64,000 bases of DNA from Streptomyces sp. CG4 (GCF_041080655.1 NZ_CP163525.1:1054001-1118000), one strand, 5' to 3'. Numbered from the stretch's first letter, positions 33,067 to 41,761 are shown. Made by a program: numbers and translations. Notes: generated from the sequence alone by a model not told the origin.

Positions 33067-34035
33067 TCAGCGCGCCTGCTGGAACGTCCGCCGGTACGCC
33101 TGCGGGGAGACCCCGATCGCCGCGTGCAGGTGCTGGCGGAGCGAGGCGCCGGTGGCGAAGCCGACCTCGGCGGCGATCCGGTCCACCGGCAGGTCGCTGG
33201 CCTCCAGCAGATGGCGGGCGCGGACGACGCGCTGCTGGATGAGCCAGCGGCCGGGGCTGAGGCCGACCTCGTCGCCGAAGCGGCGGGCGAAGGTGCGCAG
33301 GCTCATCCGGGCGTGGCCGGCGAGGTCGGTGAGGGTGAGCGGCTGGTCCAGCCGCTCCAGGGCCCAGGCACGGGTCGCGGCCGTGCTCGCCGCGCCGCTC
33401 TCCGGGACCGGCTGCTCGATGTACTGGGCCTGGCCGCCGTCCCGGCAGGGTGGGACGACACAGCGGCGGGCGACGGAGTTGGCCAGCTCGCTGCCGTGGT
33501 CGGTGCGCACGATGTGCAGGCAGATGTCGACACCGGAGGCGGCTCCGGCCGAGGTGAGCATGCGGCCGTCGGCGACGAAGAGGACGTCCGGGTCGAGGTC
33601 CACCCGCGGGAACCGGCGGCGGAAGGTCTCCGCGACCTGCCAGTGCGTGGTCGCCCGGCGGCCGTCGAGCAGCCCGGCCTCGGCGAGCACGAACGCGGCC
33701 GTGCAGATCGACACGATCCGGGCGTCGGGCCGGATGCGGGCGAGCGCCGCGGTGAGCTCGTCGGGCAGCTCGGCCGGGAGGTACGCGGGCGGCACGGAGG
33801 CGACCACCACCGTGTCCGCCGTGTCCAGGATCTCGGGGCCGTGCTCGACGCCGATCGTGAAGTCGGCGCTGGTGCGCACCGGGCGGCCGTCGACCGTGCA
33901 GGTCAGCACCTCGTAATGGCCGTCGGCGGCGCCGAGGATGCGACTGGGGATGCCCAGCTCGAAGGGGTAGACGCCGTCCAGGGCCAGGACGACGACCCGC
34001 TCGGGGCGCCGGGTGCGCAGCGGAACATCGGTCAT
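33067..34035 (-). CDS. GlxA-family regulator (DJ-1/PfpI domain plus AraC HTH)
   Basis: A 322-residue transcription factor. Residues about 12-185 form a DJ-1/PfpI-like sensor with the nucleophile-elbow Cys in RIVSICTAAFVLAEAGLLDG and ATTHW. About 210-315 is the AraC domain: LTLTDLAGHARMSLRTFARR, then VDRIAAEVGFATGASLRQHL. GlxA regulators control catabolism of quaternary amines, arginine or unknown ligands. It is divergent from the quinone oxidoreductase gene (71 bp), which may be its target. The ATG ribosome site (AGGATT) is modest. Confidence 0.93.
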   Translation of the reverse strand: MTDVPLRTRRPERVVVLALDGVYPFELGIPSRILGAADGHYEVLTCTVDGRPVRTSADFTIGVEHGPEILDTADTVVVASVPPAYLPAELPDELTAALARIRPDARIVSICTAAFVLAEAGLLDGRRATTHWQVAETFRRRFPRVDLDPDVLFVADGRMLTSAGAASGVDICLHIVRTDHGSELANSVARRCVVPPCRDGGQAQYIEQPVPESGAASTAATRAWALERLDQPLTLTDLAGHARMSLRTFARRFGDEVGLSPGRWLIQQRVVRARHLLEASDLPVDRIAAEVGFATGASLRQHLHAAIGVSPQAYRRTFQQAR

Positions 34036-34106
34036 GGCAGAATCCTAGCGAATGATGGCCATCATGCCATTTCCCGGCCGCGCGGACCCGGGCAGGCTGG
34101 GTGACC

Positions 34107-35057
34107 ATGAGCGATGCGAACACGATGCGAGCCATCGGCCAGGACGTCCTCGGCGGTCCCGAGGTCCTGAGGGAAGTACAGGTGGAGCGGCCGGAGCCGG
34201 GCCCGAACCAGGTGCTGGTGCGGGTGCGGGCCGCCGGCGTCAACCCCACCGACTGGAAGCACCGGGCCACCGGCGGCTTCCTGGGCCGCCCGCCGTTCGT
34301 CCTCGGCTGGGACGTCTCCGGGGAGGTCGTGGCCACCGGGATCGGCGTGGCCGCCTTCACGCCCGGCGACGAGGTCTTCGGCATGCTGCCCTATCCCTAC
34401 GGCCACGGCTCGCACGCCGAGTATGTGATCGCGCCGGTCCGCGCCCTGACGCACAAGCCGGCCTCGATCGACCACACCCAGGCGGGCGCGCTGCCGCTGG
34501 TGTCCCTGACGGCCTGGCAGGCGCTGACCGAGCACGCCGACGTCCAGCCCGGACAGCGGGTGCTGATCCATGCGGCGGCCGGCGGTGTCGGGCATGTGGC
34601 GGTGCAGATCGCCAAGGCGCGCGGCGCGTATGTGATCGGCACGGCGAGCGCGGGCAAGCACGGCTTCCTGCGGGAGATCGGCGTGGACGAGCCGGTCGAC
34701 TACCGGACGACCGATGTCACGGAGACGGTGCGGGACGTCGACGTGGTCCTGGACACGCTCGGCGGGGACACCTCGGTCGCGTCGCTGAAGGTGCTGCGGC
34801 CGGGCGGTGTCGTGGTGTCGATCCTGCCGGGGGGCTCGCGGGAGTTCCACGAGGAGGCCGAGCGGCTGGGTGTACGGGCCGTGCGCATGCTGGTGGACGC
34901 CGACCGGACCGGGATGGAGGCGATCGCGGAACTGGCGGAGTCCGGGAAGCTCACGGCGACGATCGCCGGGACGTTCCCGCTGGCGGACGCGGCGAAGGCG
35001 CACGAAGTGGGCGACACGGGACGGACGACCGGGAAGCTGGTCCTTCTGGTCGACTGA
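34107..35057 (+). CDS. Zinc-independent NADP-dependent alcohol dehydrogenase / quinone oxidoreductase
   Basis: A 316-residue medium-chain dehydrogenase of the quinone reductase (QOR) type. VLVRVRAAGVNPTDWKHRAT is the catalytic-domain signature without zinc-ligand cysteines. The nucleotide loop is QRVLIHAAAGGVGHVAVQIA and KAHEVGDTGRTTGKLVLLV the C-terminus. The reaction is NADPH-dependent reduction of quinones or enones. A GTG two codons upstream (34101) is an alternative start; neither has a strong ribosome site. Divergent from the GlxA-type regulator, a possible controller. Confidence 0.9.
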   Translation: MSDANTMRAIGQDVLGGPEVLREVQVERPEPGPNQVLVRVRAAGVNPTDWKHRATGGFLGRPPFVLGWDVSGEVVATGIGVAAFTPGDEVFGMLPYPYGHGSHAEYVIAPVRALTHKPASIDHTQAGALPLVSLTAWQALTEHADVQPGQRVLIHAAAGGVGHVAVQIAKARGAYVIGTASAGKHGFLREIGVDEPVDYRTTDVTETVRDVDVVLDTLGGDTSVASLKVLRPGGVVVSILPGGSREFHEEAERLGVRAVRMLVDADRTGMEAIAELAESGKLTATIAGTFPLADAAKAHEVGDTGRTTGKLVLLVD

Positions 35058-35199
35058 CGGTCGACTCGGCCCGGTTACCGGGCGGCAAGCGCCAAACTCG
35101 CAGACATATGTCAACCGAACATGCTCAAATTCCTTCCATCGAGGGTAACTTGACGATCGGGAGACCGACGTCCGGGCGCGGGTGGGAGGTGATGCCGTC

Positions 35200-35580
35200 G
35201 TGCCAGACGAGCCTGCACCGCTCACCCGTCACCTCCGTGTGTACGAGCACCGCGCGCACACGGTCCTGGAGCTGCGGGGCGAGATCGATCTGGTGTCGGC
35301 GACGGAGATCGGCCCGTCGCTGGACCGGATCACCGGCCGGCCCGGTGCCCGGGTCGTCATCGATCTGCGGCCGGTGGAGTTCTTCGACTGCTCGGGGCTG
35401 CGGCTGCTGTACCGGGCCCGCGCCCGGGTGCTGGACGGCGGCGGGCAGCTGCACCTGGTGTGCACGCACCCGCTGACCCTGCGCGTCTTCCGGGTCACGG
35501 GACTGTCCCGGCTGCTGCCCCCGCATCCCACGCTGGACGCGGCCCTGGCCCGGTCCGGCGCCGCGTCCGGCTCGCTGTGA
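35200..35580 (+). CDS. STAS-domain anti-sigma factor antagonist
   Basis: A single STAS domain of 126 residues. TVLELRGEIDLVSATEIGPS and PGARVVIDLRPVEFFDCSGL contain the conserved strand-helix that carries the phosphorylatable Ser (D-C-S-G). RLLYRARARVLDGGGQLHLV closes the fold. In Streptomyces such proteins release SigB/SigF-type factors from anti-sigma kinases after dephosphorylation by SpoIIE-like phosphatases. No anti-sigma gene is adjacent. A phosphatase with matching chemistry is encoded at 11468-13861. The GTG at 35200 has GGGAGG 10 nt upstream; a GTG at 35182 is the longer option. Confidence 0.85.
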   Translation: MPDEPAPLTRHLRVYEHRAHTVLELRGEIDLVSATEIGPSLDRITGRPGARVVIDLRPVEFFDCSGLRLLYRARARVLDGGGQLHLVCTHPLTLRVFRVTGLSRLLPPHPTLDAALARSGAASGSL

Positions 35581-35672
35581 GGCGTTCCTCGCGGCGCGGA
35601 CCGGCGGACGATCCGGATGACCTGCCCGGCGCCGAGGAGTTCGGGCGACGAGGCGGTTCCCGTGCAAGCGCT

Positions 35673-36620
35673 CTACGACGGCTCGAACAGGGCGCTCACG
35701 GATTCACCGTTGTGAATGCGCCGTACCGCCTCCGCGAGCGCCGGGGCGATGGAGAGCACCCGCAGCTTGTCGGTGGGCTCCCCGTCCACGGGCACCGGCA
35801 CGGTGTTGGTGCAGACGATCTCCAGCACGTCCGGCTGCTCGCTCAGCCGCTTCAGCGCGCCCGCCGCGAACAGCCCGTGCGTGCACGCCACCCGGACCGA
35901 CCGGACGCCGGACTCCCGCAAGCGGTCGAGGAGTTCGAGCACGGTGCTGCCCTTGGCGATCTCGTCGTCCAGCACGATGACGTCCCGGTCGGTGACGTCG
36001 CCGATGACGGAGCTGATGCTCACCCGGTCGTCCGCGAACCGCTGCTTGGCCCCGGCCGCCACCTGGGCGCCGACGAGCCGGGCGAAGGCGGCGGCCTCCT
36101 TGGCGTTGCCGAGGTCCGGCGAGACGACCGTGGTGCGGCTCAGGTCGTACCGGCGGAAGTGCGCGGCGAGTTCGCGCAGCGCGTTGAGATGGTCGACCGG
36201 CACCGAGAAGAAGCCGTGCACCTGCGGGGAGTGCAGGGTCATGGCGAGCACCCGGCTCGCGCCCGCCGCCACCAGCAGGTCGGCGACCAGCCGGCCGCCG
36301 ATGGAGATGCGCGGCGCGTCCTTCTTGTCGGAGCGGGCGTAGGAGTAGTGCGGCATGACGACGGTGATCCGGGCGGCGGAGGCGCCCCGGGCGGCGTCGC
36401 ACATCAGCAGCAGCTCCACCAGGTGCTCCTGCACCGGCCGGACCAGCGGCTGGATCAGGAAGACGTCCCGCTCCCGGCAGTTGGCCTGCAGCTGCACCCC
36501 GAGGCAGTCGTTGGCGAACCGGCTGATCCGGGTGGGTCTGAGGGGCACTCCGAGGTGGGCGCAGACCTCGCGGGCCAGGTCGGGGTGGGCGCTGCCGCTG
36601 AAGACGGCGATGTCTCGCAC
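35673..36620 (-). CDS. prs: Ribose-phosphate pyrophosphokinase (PRPP synthetase)
   Basis: A 315-residue enzyme making PRPP from ribose 5-phosphate and ATP. It starts IAVFSGSAHPDLAREV and keeps FLIQPLVRPVQEHLVELLLM, the flexible loop YSYARSDKKDAPRISIGGRL, and the PRPP loop DRDVIVLDDEIAKGSTVLEL. The loop reads DDEIAKGST rather than the usual DDIIDTGGT, so this is a divergent copy. A housekeeping prs is probably located elsewhere. GTG start with AAGGAG 6 nt upstream. No pathway partner is adjacent. Confidence 0.88.
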   Translation of the reverse strand: MRDIAVFSGSAHPDLAREVCAHLGVPLRPTRISRFANDCLGVQLQANCRERDVFLIQPLVRPVQEHLVELLLMCDAARGASAARITVVMPHYSYARSDKKDAPRISIGGRLVADLLVAAGASRVLAMTLHSPQVHGFFSVPVDHLNALRELAAHFRRYDLSRTTVVSPDLGNAKEAAAFARLVGAQVAAGAKQRFADDRVSISSVIGDVTDRDVIVLDDEIAKGSTVLELLDRLRESGVRSVRVACTHGLFAAGALKRLSEQPDVLEIVCTNTVPVPVDGEPTDKLRVLSIAPALAEAVRRIHNGESVSALFEPS

Positions 36621-36703
36621 GATCCGCTCCTTGCCTGATCGTCTCGGGCCGGGCCGTCATGCTATCGGCGGCCCGCCGTGCACCGGGGCACCGGTGGTCC
36701 ACT

Positions 36704-36771
36704 TTCCTGACCTACCGTCAGGAACAGGTCTGTACCGGAGTCTTGACGCCCGCTTTTCTCACTCCTTAAAT
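36704..36771 (+). promoter_or_regulatory. GH16 gene promoter with upstream operator
   Basis: TTGACG (36743-36748), 17 bp, TTAAAT (36766-36771) is the best promoter in the window, with a start near 36778 and the GH16 ATG at 36817. Upstream, TTCCTGAC-CTACC-GTCAGGAA (36704-36724) is a perfect 8-bp inverted repeat centred about 29 bp before the -35 element. It is placed like an activator or carbon-control site. Confidence 0.65.
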
Positions 36772-36816
36772 CAAGAGGCATCGCACCTCCACACCCCCCA
36801 CGCCGAACGGAGAGCC

Positions 36817-37665
36817 ATGGCCTCCCCACGCCTGCTCCGCCGATGCATCCTGGCCGCCCTGTCCGCCGCGCTGGTCGGCTCCGCCGCCGTCGGCCCGGCG
36901 CGGGCCCGGGCCGCCACGCCGGCGGCCGCGACCATCAGCACCTTCTCCGACACCTTCGACGGGCCCGCGGGCTCCGCCGTCGACCCCTCGAAGTGGACGC
37001 TGGAGACCGGGGACAACGTCAACAACCACGAGCGGGAGTACTACACCTCCGGGACCGACAACGCGGCCCTGGACGGCCAGGGCCACCTGGTGATCACGGC
37101 GCGCAAGGAGAACCCGGCCGGGTACCAGTGCTGGTACGGCAGCTGCCAGTACACCTCCGCCCGGCTGAACACGGCCGGCAAGTTCAACGCCCAGTACGGG
37201 CATGTCGAGGCGCGGATGAAGATCCCGCGGGGGCAGGGCATGTGGCCGGCGTTCTGGATGCTCGGCACGCCCGTGAACTGGCCGGACTCGGGCGAGATCG
37301 ACGTGATGGAGAACGTCGGATTCGAGCCCTCGACCGTGCACGGCACCATCCACGGCCCCGGCTACTCCGGCTCGGGCGGCATCGGCGCGGCCTACTCGCT
37401 GCCGAACGGGCAGGCCTTCGCGGACGACTTCCACACCTTCGCCGTCGACTGGGCGCCCGGCTCGATCACCTGGTCCGTGGACGGAAACGTCTACGAACGG
37501 CGTACGCCCGCCGACCTGGGCGGGAAGACCTGGGTGTTCGACAACAAGCCGTTCTTCCTGATCCTGAACCTGGCCGTGGGCGGCTACTGGCCCGGCGACC
37601 CCGACGGCAGCACCCAGTTCCCGCAGCAACTGGTGGTGGACTCGGTGTCGGTGACGACGAGCTAG
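36817..37665 (+). CDS. Secreted glycoside hydrolase family 16 (beta-glucanase-like)
   Basis: A 282-residue exported endo-glycosidase. The signal peptide RRCILAALSAALVGSAAVGP ends near ARA. The jelly-roll catalytic domain has the GH16 active motif in NWPDSGEIDVMENVG (ExDxxE, two catalytic Glu) and flanking RMKIPRGQGMWPAFWMLGTP, TFAVDWAPGSITWSVDG and LNLAVGGYWPGDPDGST. This pattern fits laminarinase or endo-1,3(4)-beta-glucanase more than agarase. There is no carbohydrate-binding module. ATG has GGAG upstream and a clear promoter at 36743-36771. It acts outside the cell on beta-glucan. Confidence 0.94.
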   Translation: MASPRLLRRCILAALSAALVGSAAVGPARARAATPAAATISTFSDTFDGPAGSAVDPSKWTLETGDNVNNHEREYYTSGTDNAALDGQGHLVITARKENPAGYQCWYGSCQYTSARLNTAGKFNAQYGHVEARMKIPRGQGMWPAFWMLGTPVNWPDSGEIDVMENVGFEPSTVHGTIHGPGYSGSGGIGAAYSLPNGQAFADDFHTFAVDWAPGSITWSVDGNVYERRTPADLGGKTWVFDNKPFFLILNLAVGGYWPGDPDGSTQFPQQLVVDSVSVTTS

Positions 37666-37687
37666 CGCGTGGCCGGGGGGCCGGGGC

Positions 37688-37933
37688 TCAGTGCAGCGTC
37701 CAGGTGTACTTGTCCCCGCCGACCCAGCGGACCACGTCCGGGTCGTCCATGTCGTGGATGGTGATGCCGTACGAGGCGGCGGTCTCCAGTACGTCGGTGA
37801 CGTGCCTGGCCTCACCGATCACCTGACCGTCGATCTCCATGATCCGGAAGGGCGGCTCGCCCGGTTTGCCCTGGCACACACCGAGCACCAGGACCCGCGG
37901 ATGGGAGATGTGCGGAACTCCTTGTTCGGTCAT
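37688..37933 (-). CDS. Small conserved hypothetical protein
   Basis: An 81-residue protein (TEQGVPHISHPRVLVLGVCQ ... YGITIHDMDDPDVVRWVGGD) ending YTWTLH. I recognise it only as the sort of short conserved gene seen in streptomycetes, with no known fold. The ATG at 37933 is preceded by TACGCT 7 nt upstream on the minus strand and lacks a Shine-Dalgarno, so a leaderless mRNA is likely. A longer frame up to 38071 runs through a palindromic repeat and is less credible. Convergent with GH16. Confidence 0.6.
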   Translation of the reverse strand: MTEQGVPHISHPRVLVLGVCQGKPGEPPFRIMEIDGQVIGEARHVTDVLETAASYGITIHDMDDPDVVRWVGGDKYTWTLH

Positions 37934-38015
37934 GCAATAGAGCGTAGAACGCATCCGGCGCCAGGGTGATCTGGACCGTCGGCCGCTACGGACCGTCCGT
38001 GGCCCGTCGCGGCAC

Positions 38016-38045
38016 GACCCCGCGCCCCCAGGGGCGCCTGGGGCC
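38016..38045. repeat. Streptomyces-type palindromic intergenic repeat (copy 2)
   Basis: GACCCC then GCGCCCC-CA-GGGGCGC (38022-38037) and CTGGGG. Same family as 25222-25249. It ends only 12 bp before the PHP gene ATG, so it would form a hairpin across that gene's 5' leader. Confidence 0.7.
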
Positions 38046-38057
38046 ACCCTGGTCCGT

Positions 38058-39098
38058 ATGAATCCCCTCACCGCCCTCGACCGGATCGCCTTCCTGCTGG
38101 AGCGGTCGCTCGCGCCCGCCTACCGGGTGAAGGCCTTCCGTACCGCCGCCCGCACGCTGGCCGCGCTGCCCGAGGGCGAGATCGCCGAGCGGGCGGCGGC
38201 CGGGACGCTGGAGGCGCTCAAGGGGGTCGGGCCGAAGACCGCACAGGTGGTGCGGGAGGCGCTGGCCGGGCAGGTGCCGGGCTATCTGCGCGCGCTGGAG
38301 GAGGAGGTCGGGACGGCGCCCGCCGAGGGCCTGGGGGCCGGGTTGCGGGCGCTGGTCCGCGGGGACTGTCACACCCATTCGGACTGGTCCGACGGGGGCA
38401 GTCCGATCGAGCAGATGGGGCGGACGGCGGCCGCGCTCGGCCATGAGTGGACCGCCCTCACCGACCACTCCCCCCGGCTGACCGTGGCCCGCGGTCTGTC
38501 GGCACAGCGGCTGCGGGAGCAGCTGGAGGCGGTGGCGGAGCTGAATGCGCGGTGGGCGCCGTTCCGGCTGCTCACCGGCATCGAGTGCGACATCCTGGAG
38601 GACGGCTCGCTGGACCAGGAGCCGGAGCTGCTGCGGCGGCTGGACGTGGTCGTGGTGTCCGTGCACTCCAAGCTGCGGATGGACGCCCGCTCGATGACCC
38701 GCCGCATGGTGGCCGCCGTACGCAATCCGCACGCCGATGTGCTGGGGCACTGCACCGGGCGCCTGGTGACGGGCCGGGGGCGGCCGGAGTCCGAGTTCGA
38801 CGCGGACGCGGTGTTCGCCGCCTGCGCCGAGTCCGGTACGGCGGTGGAGATCAACAGCCGCCCCGAGCGACTGGACCCGCCCCGCCGGCTGCTGCGCCGG
38901 GCCGTGGCGGCGGGGGTGCTGTTCGCCGTCGACACCGACGCGCATGCGCCGGGCCAGCTGGACTGGCAGATCCTCAGCTGCGCCCGGGCCGAGGAGTGCG
39001 GGGTGCCCGCCGAGCGGGTGGTGACCACCTGGTCCGCGGACGAGCTGCTGGCCTGGACCCGGGAGGGGCGAATGCCGGCCCGCGCGGCGAATCTCTGA
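38058..39098 (+). CDS. HhH and PHP domain protein, PolX-like without polymerase domain
   Basis: A 346-residue protein. Residues 1-100 resemble the helix-hairpin-helix DNA-binding part of family X polymerases (FLLERSLAPAYRVKAFRTAA and LEALKGVGPKTAQVVREALA). A PHP phosphoesterase follows with its metal motifs GDCHTHSDWSDGGSPIEQMG, ALTDHSPRLTVARGLSAQRL, TGIECDILEDGSLDQ, VSVHSKLRM, LGHCTGR and AVDTDAHAPGQLD. The nucleotidyltransferase core of PolX is missing. It likely trims DNA 3' ends or removes phosphates during repair; exact role unknown. The 5' leader contains a palindromic repeat and no good ribosome site. Confidence 0.85.
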   Translation: MNPLTALDRIAFLLERSLAPAYRVKAFRTAARTLAALPEGEIAERAAAGTLEALKGVGPKTAQVVREALAGQVPGYLRALEEEVGTAPAEGLGAGLRALVRGDCHTHSDWSDGGSPIEQMGRTAAALGHEWTALTDHSPRLTVARGLSAQRLREQLEAVAELNARWAPFRLLTGIECDILEDGSLDQEPELLRRLDVVVVSVHSKLRMDARSMTRRMVAAVRNPHADVLGHCTGRLVTGRGRPESEFDADAVFAACAESGTAVEINSRPERLDPPRRLLRRAVAAGVLFAVDTDAHAPGQLDWQILSCARAEECGVPAERVVTTWSADELLAWTREGRMPARAANL

Positions 39099-39228
39099 CG
39101 CGGCTGGGCCGGCCGAGCCGACCGGGCCGACCGGAGTGACCGGGCCGACCGAGGTGATCGTCACAGAGGGTGAGACAGGTCACGCACTGGTGTGGAACAT
39201 CGAAGCATGGTTGCCTGTTAAACCAATT

Positions 39229-39263
39229 GCCCCGGCCGTGATTCCCCCCGTCGCGGCCGGGGC
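39229..39263. terminator. 10-bp hairpin with C-rich loop between convergent genes
   Basis: GCCCCGGCCG (39229-39238), a 15-nt loop with CCCCCC, and CGGCCGGGGC (39254-39263), followed by TCTCTCCTT. On the minus strand it is followed by AATTGGTTT, giving a weak U-rich end both ways. It lies between the PHP gene (ends 39098) and the hydrolase (ends 39304). Confidence 0.7.
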
Positions 39264-39303
39264 TCTCTCCTTGCCCGGTAGCCCGATAGCCCGGCAGGCG
39301 GCT

Positions 39304-40182
39304 CTAGGCGTTCGCCTGCGCCGCGGTGAGCGTGGCGTCCCGGGCGGCGGCTCCGGCGTCGATGAACGCGCGCAGGTCGGCCGTGAGCCGTTCCGCGTGG
39401 GTGACGAACAGGCCGTGGCCACCGTGCTCGTACACCTTCAGGGTGCCGTCCGGGACGAGCCGGGCCACGCGTTCCCCGGTGCGGGCCAGCGGTGCGGAGG
39501 TGTCGTCGGTGCCGTGCACGACGAGCACCGGCACGTTCACCTCGGGCAGCTCGTCGACGATGTCGAGGGCGGCGACCACGTCCCGGATGCCCGTCGCGGC
39601 GCGCGGGTCCGTGGACATGCATCGGTCGATCAGATGGCGGACGTACTCCGGGGACACCTCGTTGCCGGGCAGGTGCGCGGCGAAGAAGGAGTCGACCCCG
39701 GCGCAGAACCAGGCCGCCCGGTCGCGCCGGAACACCTCGTCGTCGGCACGCACGTCCGCCGGGTCCACGCCGTCCGGGGTACCGGGTGAGCGGACCACGC
39801 CGGGGCTGACGCCGGCGACGACGGCGATGCCGGCCGCCCGGCCGGCGCCGTGCCGGGTCAGACAGCGCAGCACCTCCGCGGTGCCGATGGAGTGTCCGAT
39901 CAGGGTGACGTCGCGCAGGTCGAGGTGGTCGAGCAGGCCGTGCACATCGTCGGCGAGGGTGTCGAGGTCGAAGCCCGACCAGGGGGCGTCGGAGCGGCCG
40001 TGGCCCCGCCGGTCCAGGGCGACACAGCGGTAGCCGGCCTCCGCGAGCGGCAGCGTCTGGTACTCCCACATCTCGTGGCCGAGGTAGGCGCCGGCGACGA
40101 AGACGGCCACGGGACCGTCCGCGGGGCCGTGGTCGATGTAGTACAGGCGGGTACCGTCGACGGGGCTCTCGTAGTACGGCAT
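39304..40182 (-). CDS. Alpha/beta hydrolase
   Basis: A 292-residue hydrolase of the epoxide hydrolase/haloperoxidase-like superfamily. The oxyanion-side turn is GPADGPVAVFVAGAYLGHEM, the nucleophile elbow LIGHSIGTAEVL (Ser), acid Asp probably in VLVVHGTDDTSAPL and the His in EHGGHGLFVTHAER. An ether/ester bond in a small molecule is the expected target; specificity is unknown. ATG has GGAGG 6 nt upstream. It is separated from the ROK gene upstream (same strand) by 134 bp. Confidence 0.88.
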   Translation of the reverse strand: MPYYESPVDGTRLYYIDHGPADGPVAVFVAGAYLGHEMWEYQTLPLAEAGYRCVALDRRGHGRSDAPWSGFDLDTLADDVHGLLDHLDLRDVTLIGHSIGTAEVLRCLTRHGAGRAAGIAVVAGVSPGVVRSPGTPDGVDPADVRADDEVFRRDRAAWFCAGVDSFFAAHLPGNEVSPEYVRHLIDRCMSTDPRAATGIRDVVAALDIVDELPEVNVPVLVVHGTDDTSAPLARTGERVARLVPDGTLKVYEHGGHGLFVTHAERLTADLRAFIDAGAAARDATLTAAQANA

Positions 40183-40316
40183 GCGGTGCCTCCTCGGCTG
40201 TCCGGACCAGGTGCGACGCGGCTCCGTCGCGCTGACGTCCCCGATGCTCCCCGGATCGCGCGCACGGGTCGATTACCCGCCGGGTAAGGCCGCGTGCGCG
40301 GGAGACACCGTGCCGG

Positions 40317-41606
40317 TCAGCGCGGCGCCCGCTGCCGCAGCGCCGCCCGCCAGGCGGGCAGGCGATCCTCGGTGGCCGGTTCCGGGCGGCGGCCGCCGCT
40401 GGCGAAGAAGTCGGCCAGCGGCAGGATCGCGGCGCCGACGGTGACCGCGTCCGGGCCGAGCCGGCCGAGGTCGATGGTCACCTTCTCGGCCGGATGGCGC
40501 AGCGCGTACGTCGTCGCGTGGCGGCGTACGGCCGGCAGGAAACGCGCGCCGAGCTGCAGCCCGGCCCAGCCGCCGATGAGGATCCGCTCGGGCTGGAAGA
40601 GGTTGATCAGGTCGGACAGGCCGGCGCCGAGGTACTCGGCGGTCTCCTCCAGGACGGCCAGCGCGACCGGGTCGGGCTCGGCGCCCTCGGGCGGATAGGC
40701 GGCGGCGAGCATCGCGGTGAGCGCGGTCTCCTCGTCGGTGTCCTCGGGCGGCCGGCCGCCCGACTCGCGCCAGCGGGCCAGCAGCGACTCGGCGCCCGCG
40801 TAGGCCTCCAGGCAGCCGGGCGCGCCACAGCGGCAGCGGCGCCCGCGCACCCGTACCGTCAGATGGCCCCACTCGACGGCGCGTCCGTGCTCCACCTCCG
40901 GAGTGACCACGCAGGCGCCGACACCCGAACCGAAGAGCACGACCACGGCGTTGTGGGCGCCGTGCCCCGCGCCGAACCACATCTCGGCCTGGCCCAGGGT
41001 CTTGGCGCCGTTGTCGATGAAGTACGGGATTTCGTCGGGGAGTTGGGAGGCCGAGCGGAGCAGCCGCTCCAGTGGGACCGCGTCCCAGCCGATGGTCTGC
41101 CCATGGACGACGGCGCCCTGGTCCGGGGTGTGCTCGACGATGCCGGGCACCCCGACACCGACGCCGAGCAGCCGCTCGGGGGCGGCCTGTGCCGCGCCGA
41201 GGACCTCGGCGACGCCGTCGCGGATGTGACCGGCGATCACCTCGACGTCGTAGCCCTGCGGGGTCAGCCGGCGTTCGGTGCGGGCGAGTTCGGTCAGGGC
41301 CAGGTCGAACAGCTCGACGCGGACGCGGGTTTCACCGACGTCGACGCCGATCAGCTGTCCGCTGTCCGGGGCGACGCGCAGCAGCGTGCGGGGCCGGCCG
41401 CCGTCGGAATCGACGCTGCCGGCCTCCTCGACCAGGCCGTCCGCGATCAGATCGGCGACCACGTTGCTGACCGAGCCCGAGCTCAGGCCGGTGGCCGGGC
41501 CCAGCTCGAACCGGCTCAGGGGGCCGTCGAAGTACAGCTTCTGCAGCACCGCCGTGCGGTTGCCCCGCCTGAGATCGCGTACCGTGCGCCCGTTGCGCGC
41601 CGCCAT
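40317..41606 (-). CDS. ROK-family transcriptional regulator
   Basis: A 429-residue sugar-responsive regulator. The N-terminal winged helix (RRGNRTAVLQKLYFDGPLSR; LSSGSVSNVVADLIADGLVE) is joined to a ROK sugar-kinase-like domain: LIGVDVGETRVRVELFDLAL near the ATP site, and the zinc motif CRCGAPGCLEAYAG characteristic of ROK proteins. Such proteins repress sugar-uptake genes until a sugar or sugar phosphate binds. No sugar operon is adjacent. ATG has GGGAG 4 nt upstream. Expected length for NagC/XylR-type regulators. Confidence 0.94.
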   Translation of the reverse strand: MAARNGRTVRDLRRGNRTAVLQKLYFDGPLSRFELGPATGLSSGSVSNVVADLIADGLVEEAGSVDSDGGRPRTLLRVAPDSGQLIGVDVGETRVRVELFDLALTELARTERRLTPQGYDVEVIAGHIRDGVAEVLGAAQAAPERLLGVGVGVPGIVEHTPDQGAVVHGQTIGWDAVPLERLLRSASQLPDEIPYFIDNGAKTLGQAEMWFGAGHGAHNAVVVLFGSGVGACVVTPEVEHGRAVEWGHLTVRVRGRRCRCGAPGCLEAYAGAESLLARWRESGGRPPEDTDEETALTAMLAAAYPPEGAEPDPVALAVLEETAEYLGAGLSDLINLFQPERILIGGWAGLQLGARFLPAVRRHATTYALRHPAEKVTIDLGRLGPDAVTVGAAILPLADFFASGGRRPEPATEDRLPAWRAALRQRAPR

Positions 41607-41717
41607 ACGGCTCCCTTCACGAACCCGTCCCGACCTGCAACATACCCCTTCGGACGGCCGGAACGCGAGATTCTCCCACCCCTTAGTTCACGATCTGAGC
41701 TAAGCGGGCCGAGACAG

Positions 41718-41741
41718 CCCCGCGCCACAAGGGGCGCGGGG
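41718..41741. repeat. Streptomyces-type palindromic intergenic repeat (copy 3)
   Basis: CCCCGCGCC-ACAAGG-GGCGCGGGG, a perfect 9-bp stem preceded by GAGACAG. It lies 20 bp beyond the end of the P450-reductase gene (41762) on the side of its transcription, so it probably terminates that transcript. Confidence 0.75.
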
Positions 41742-41761
41742 CGACGTGTGCGCGATGCGGC

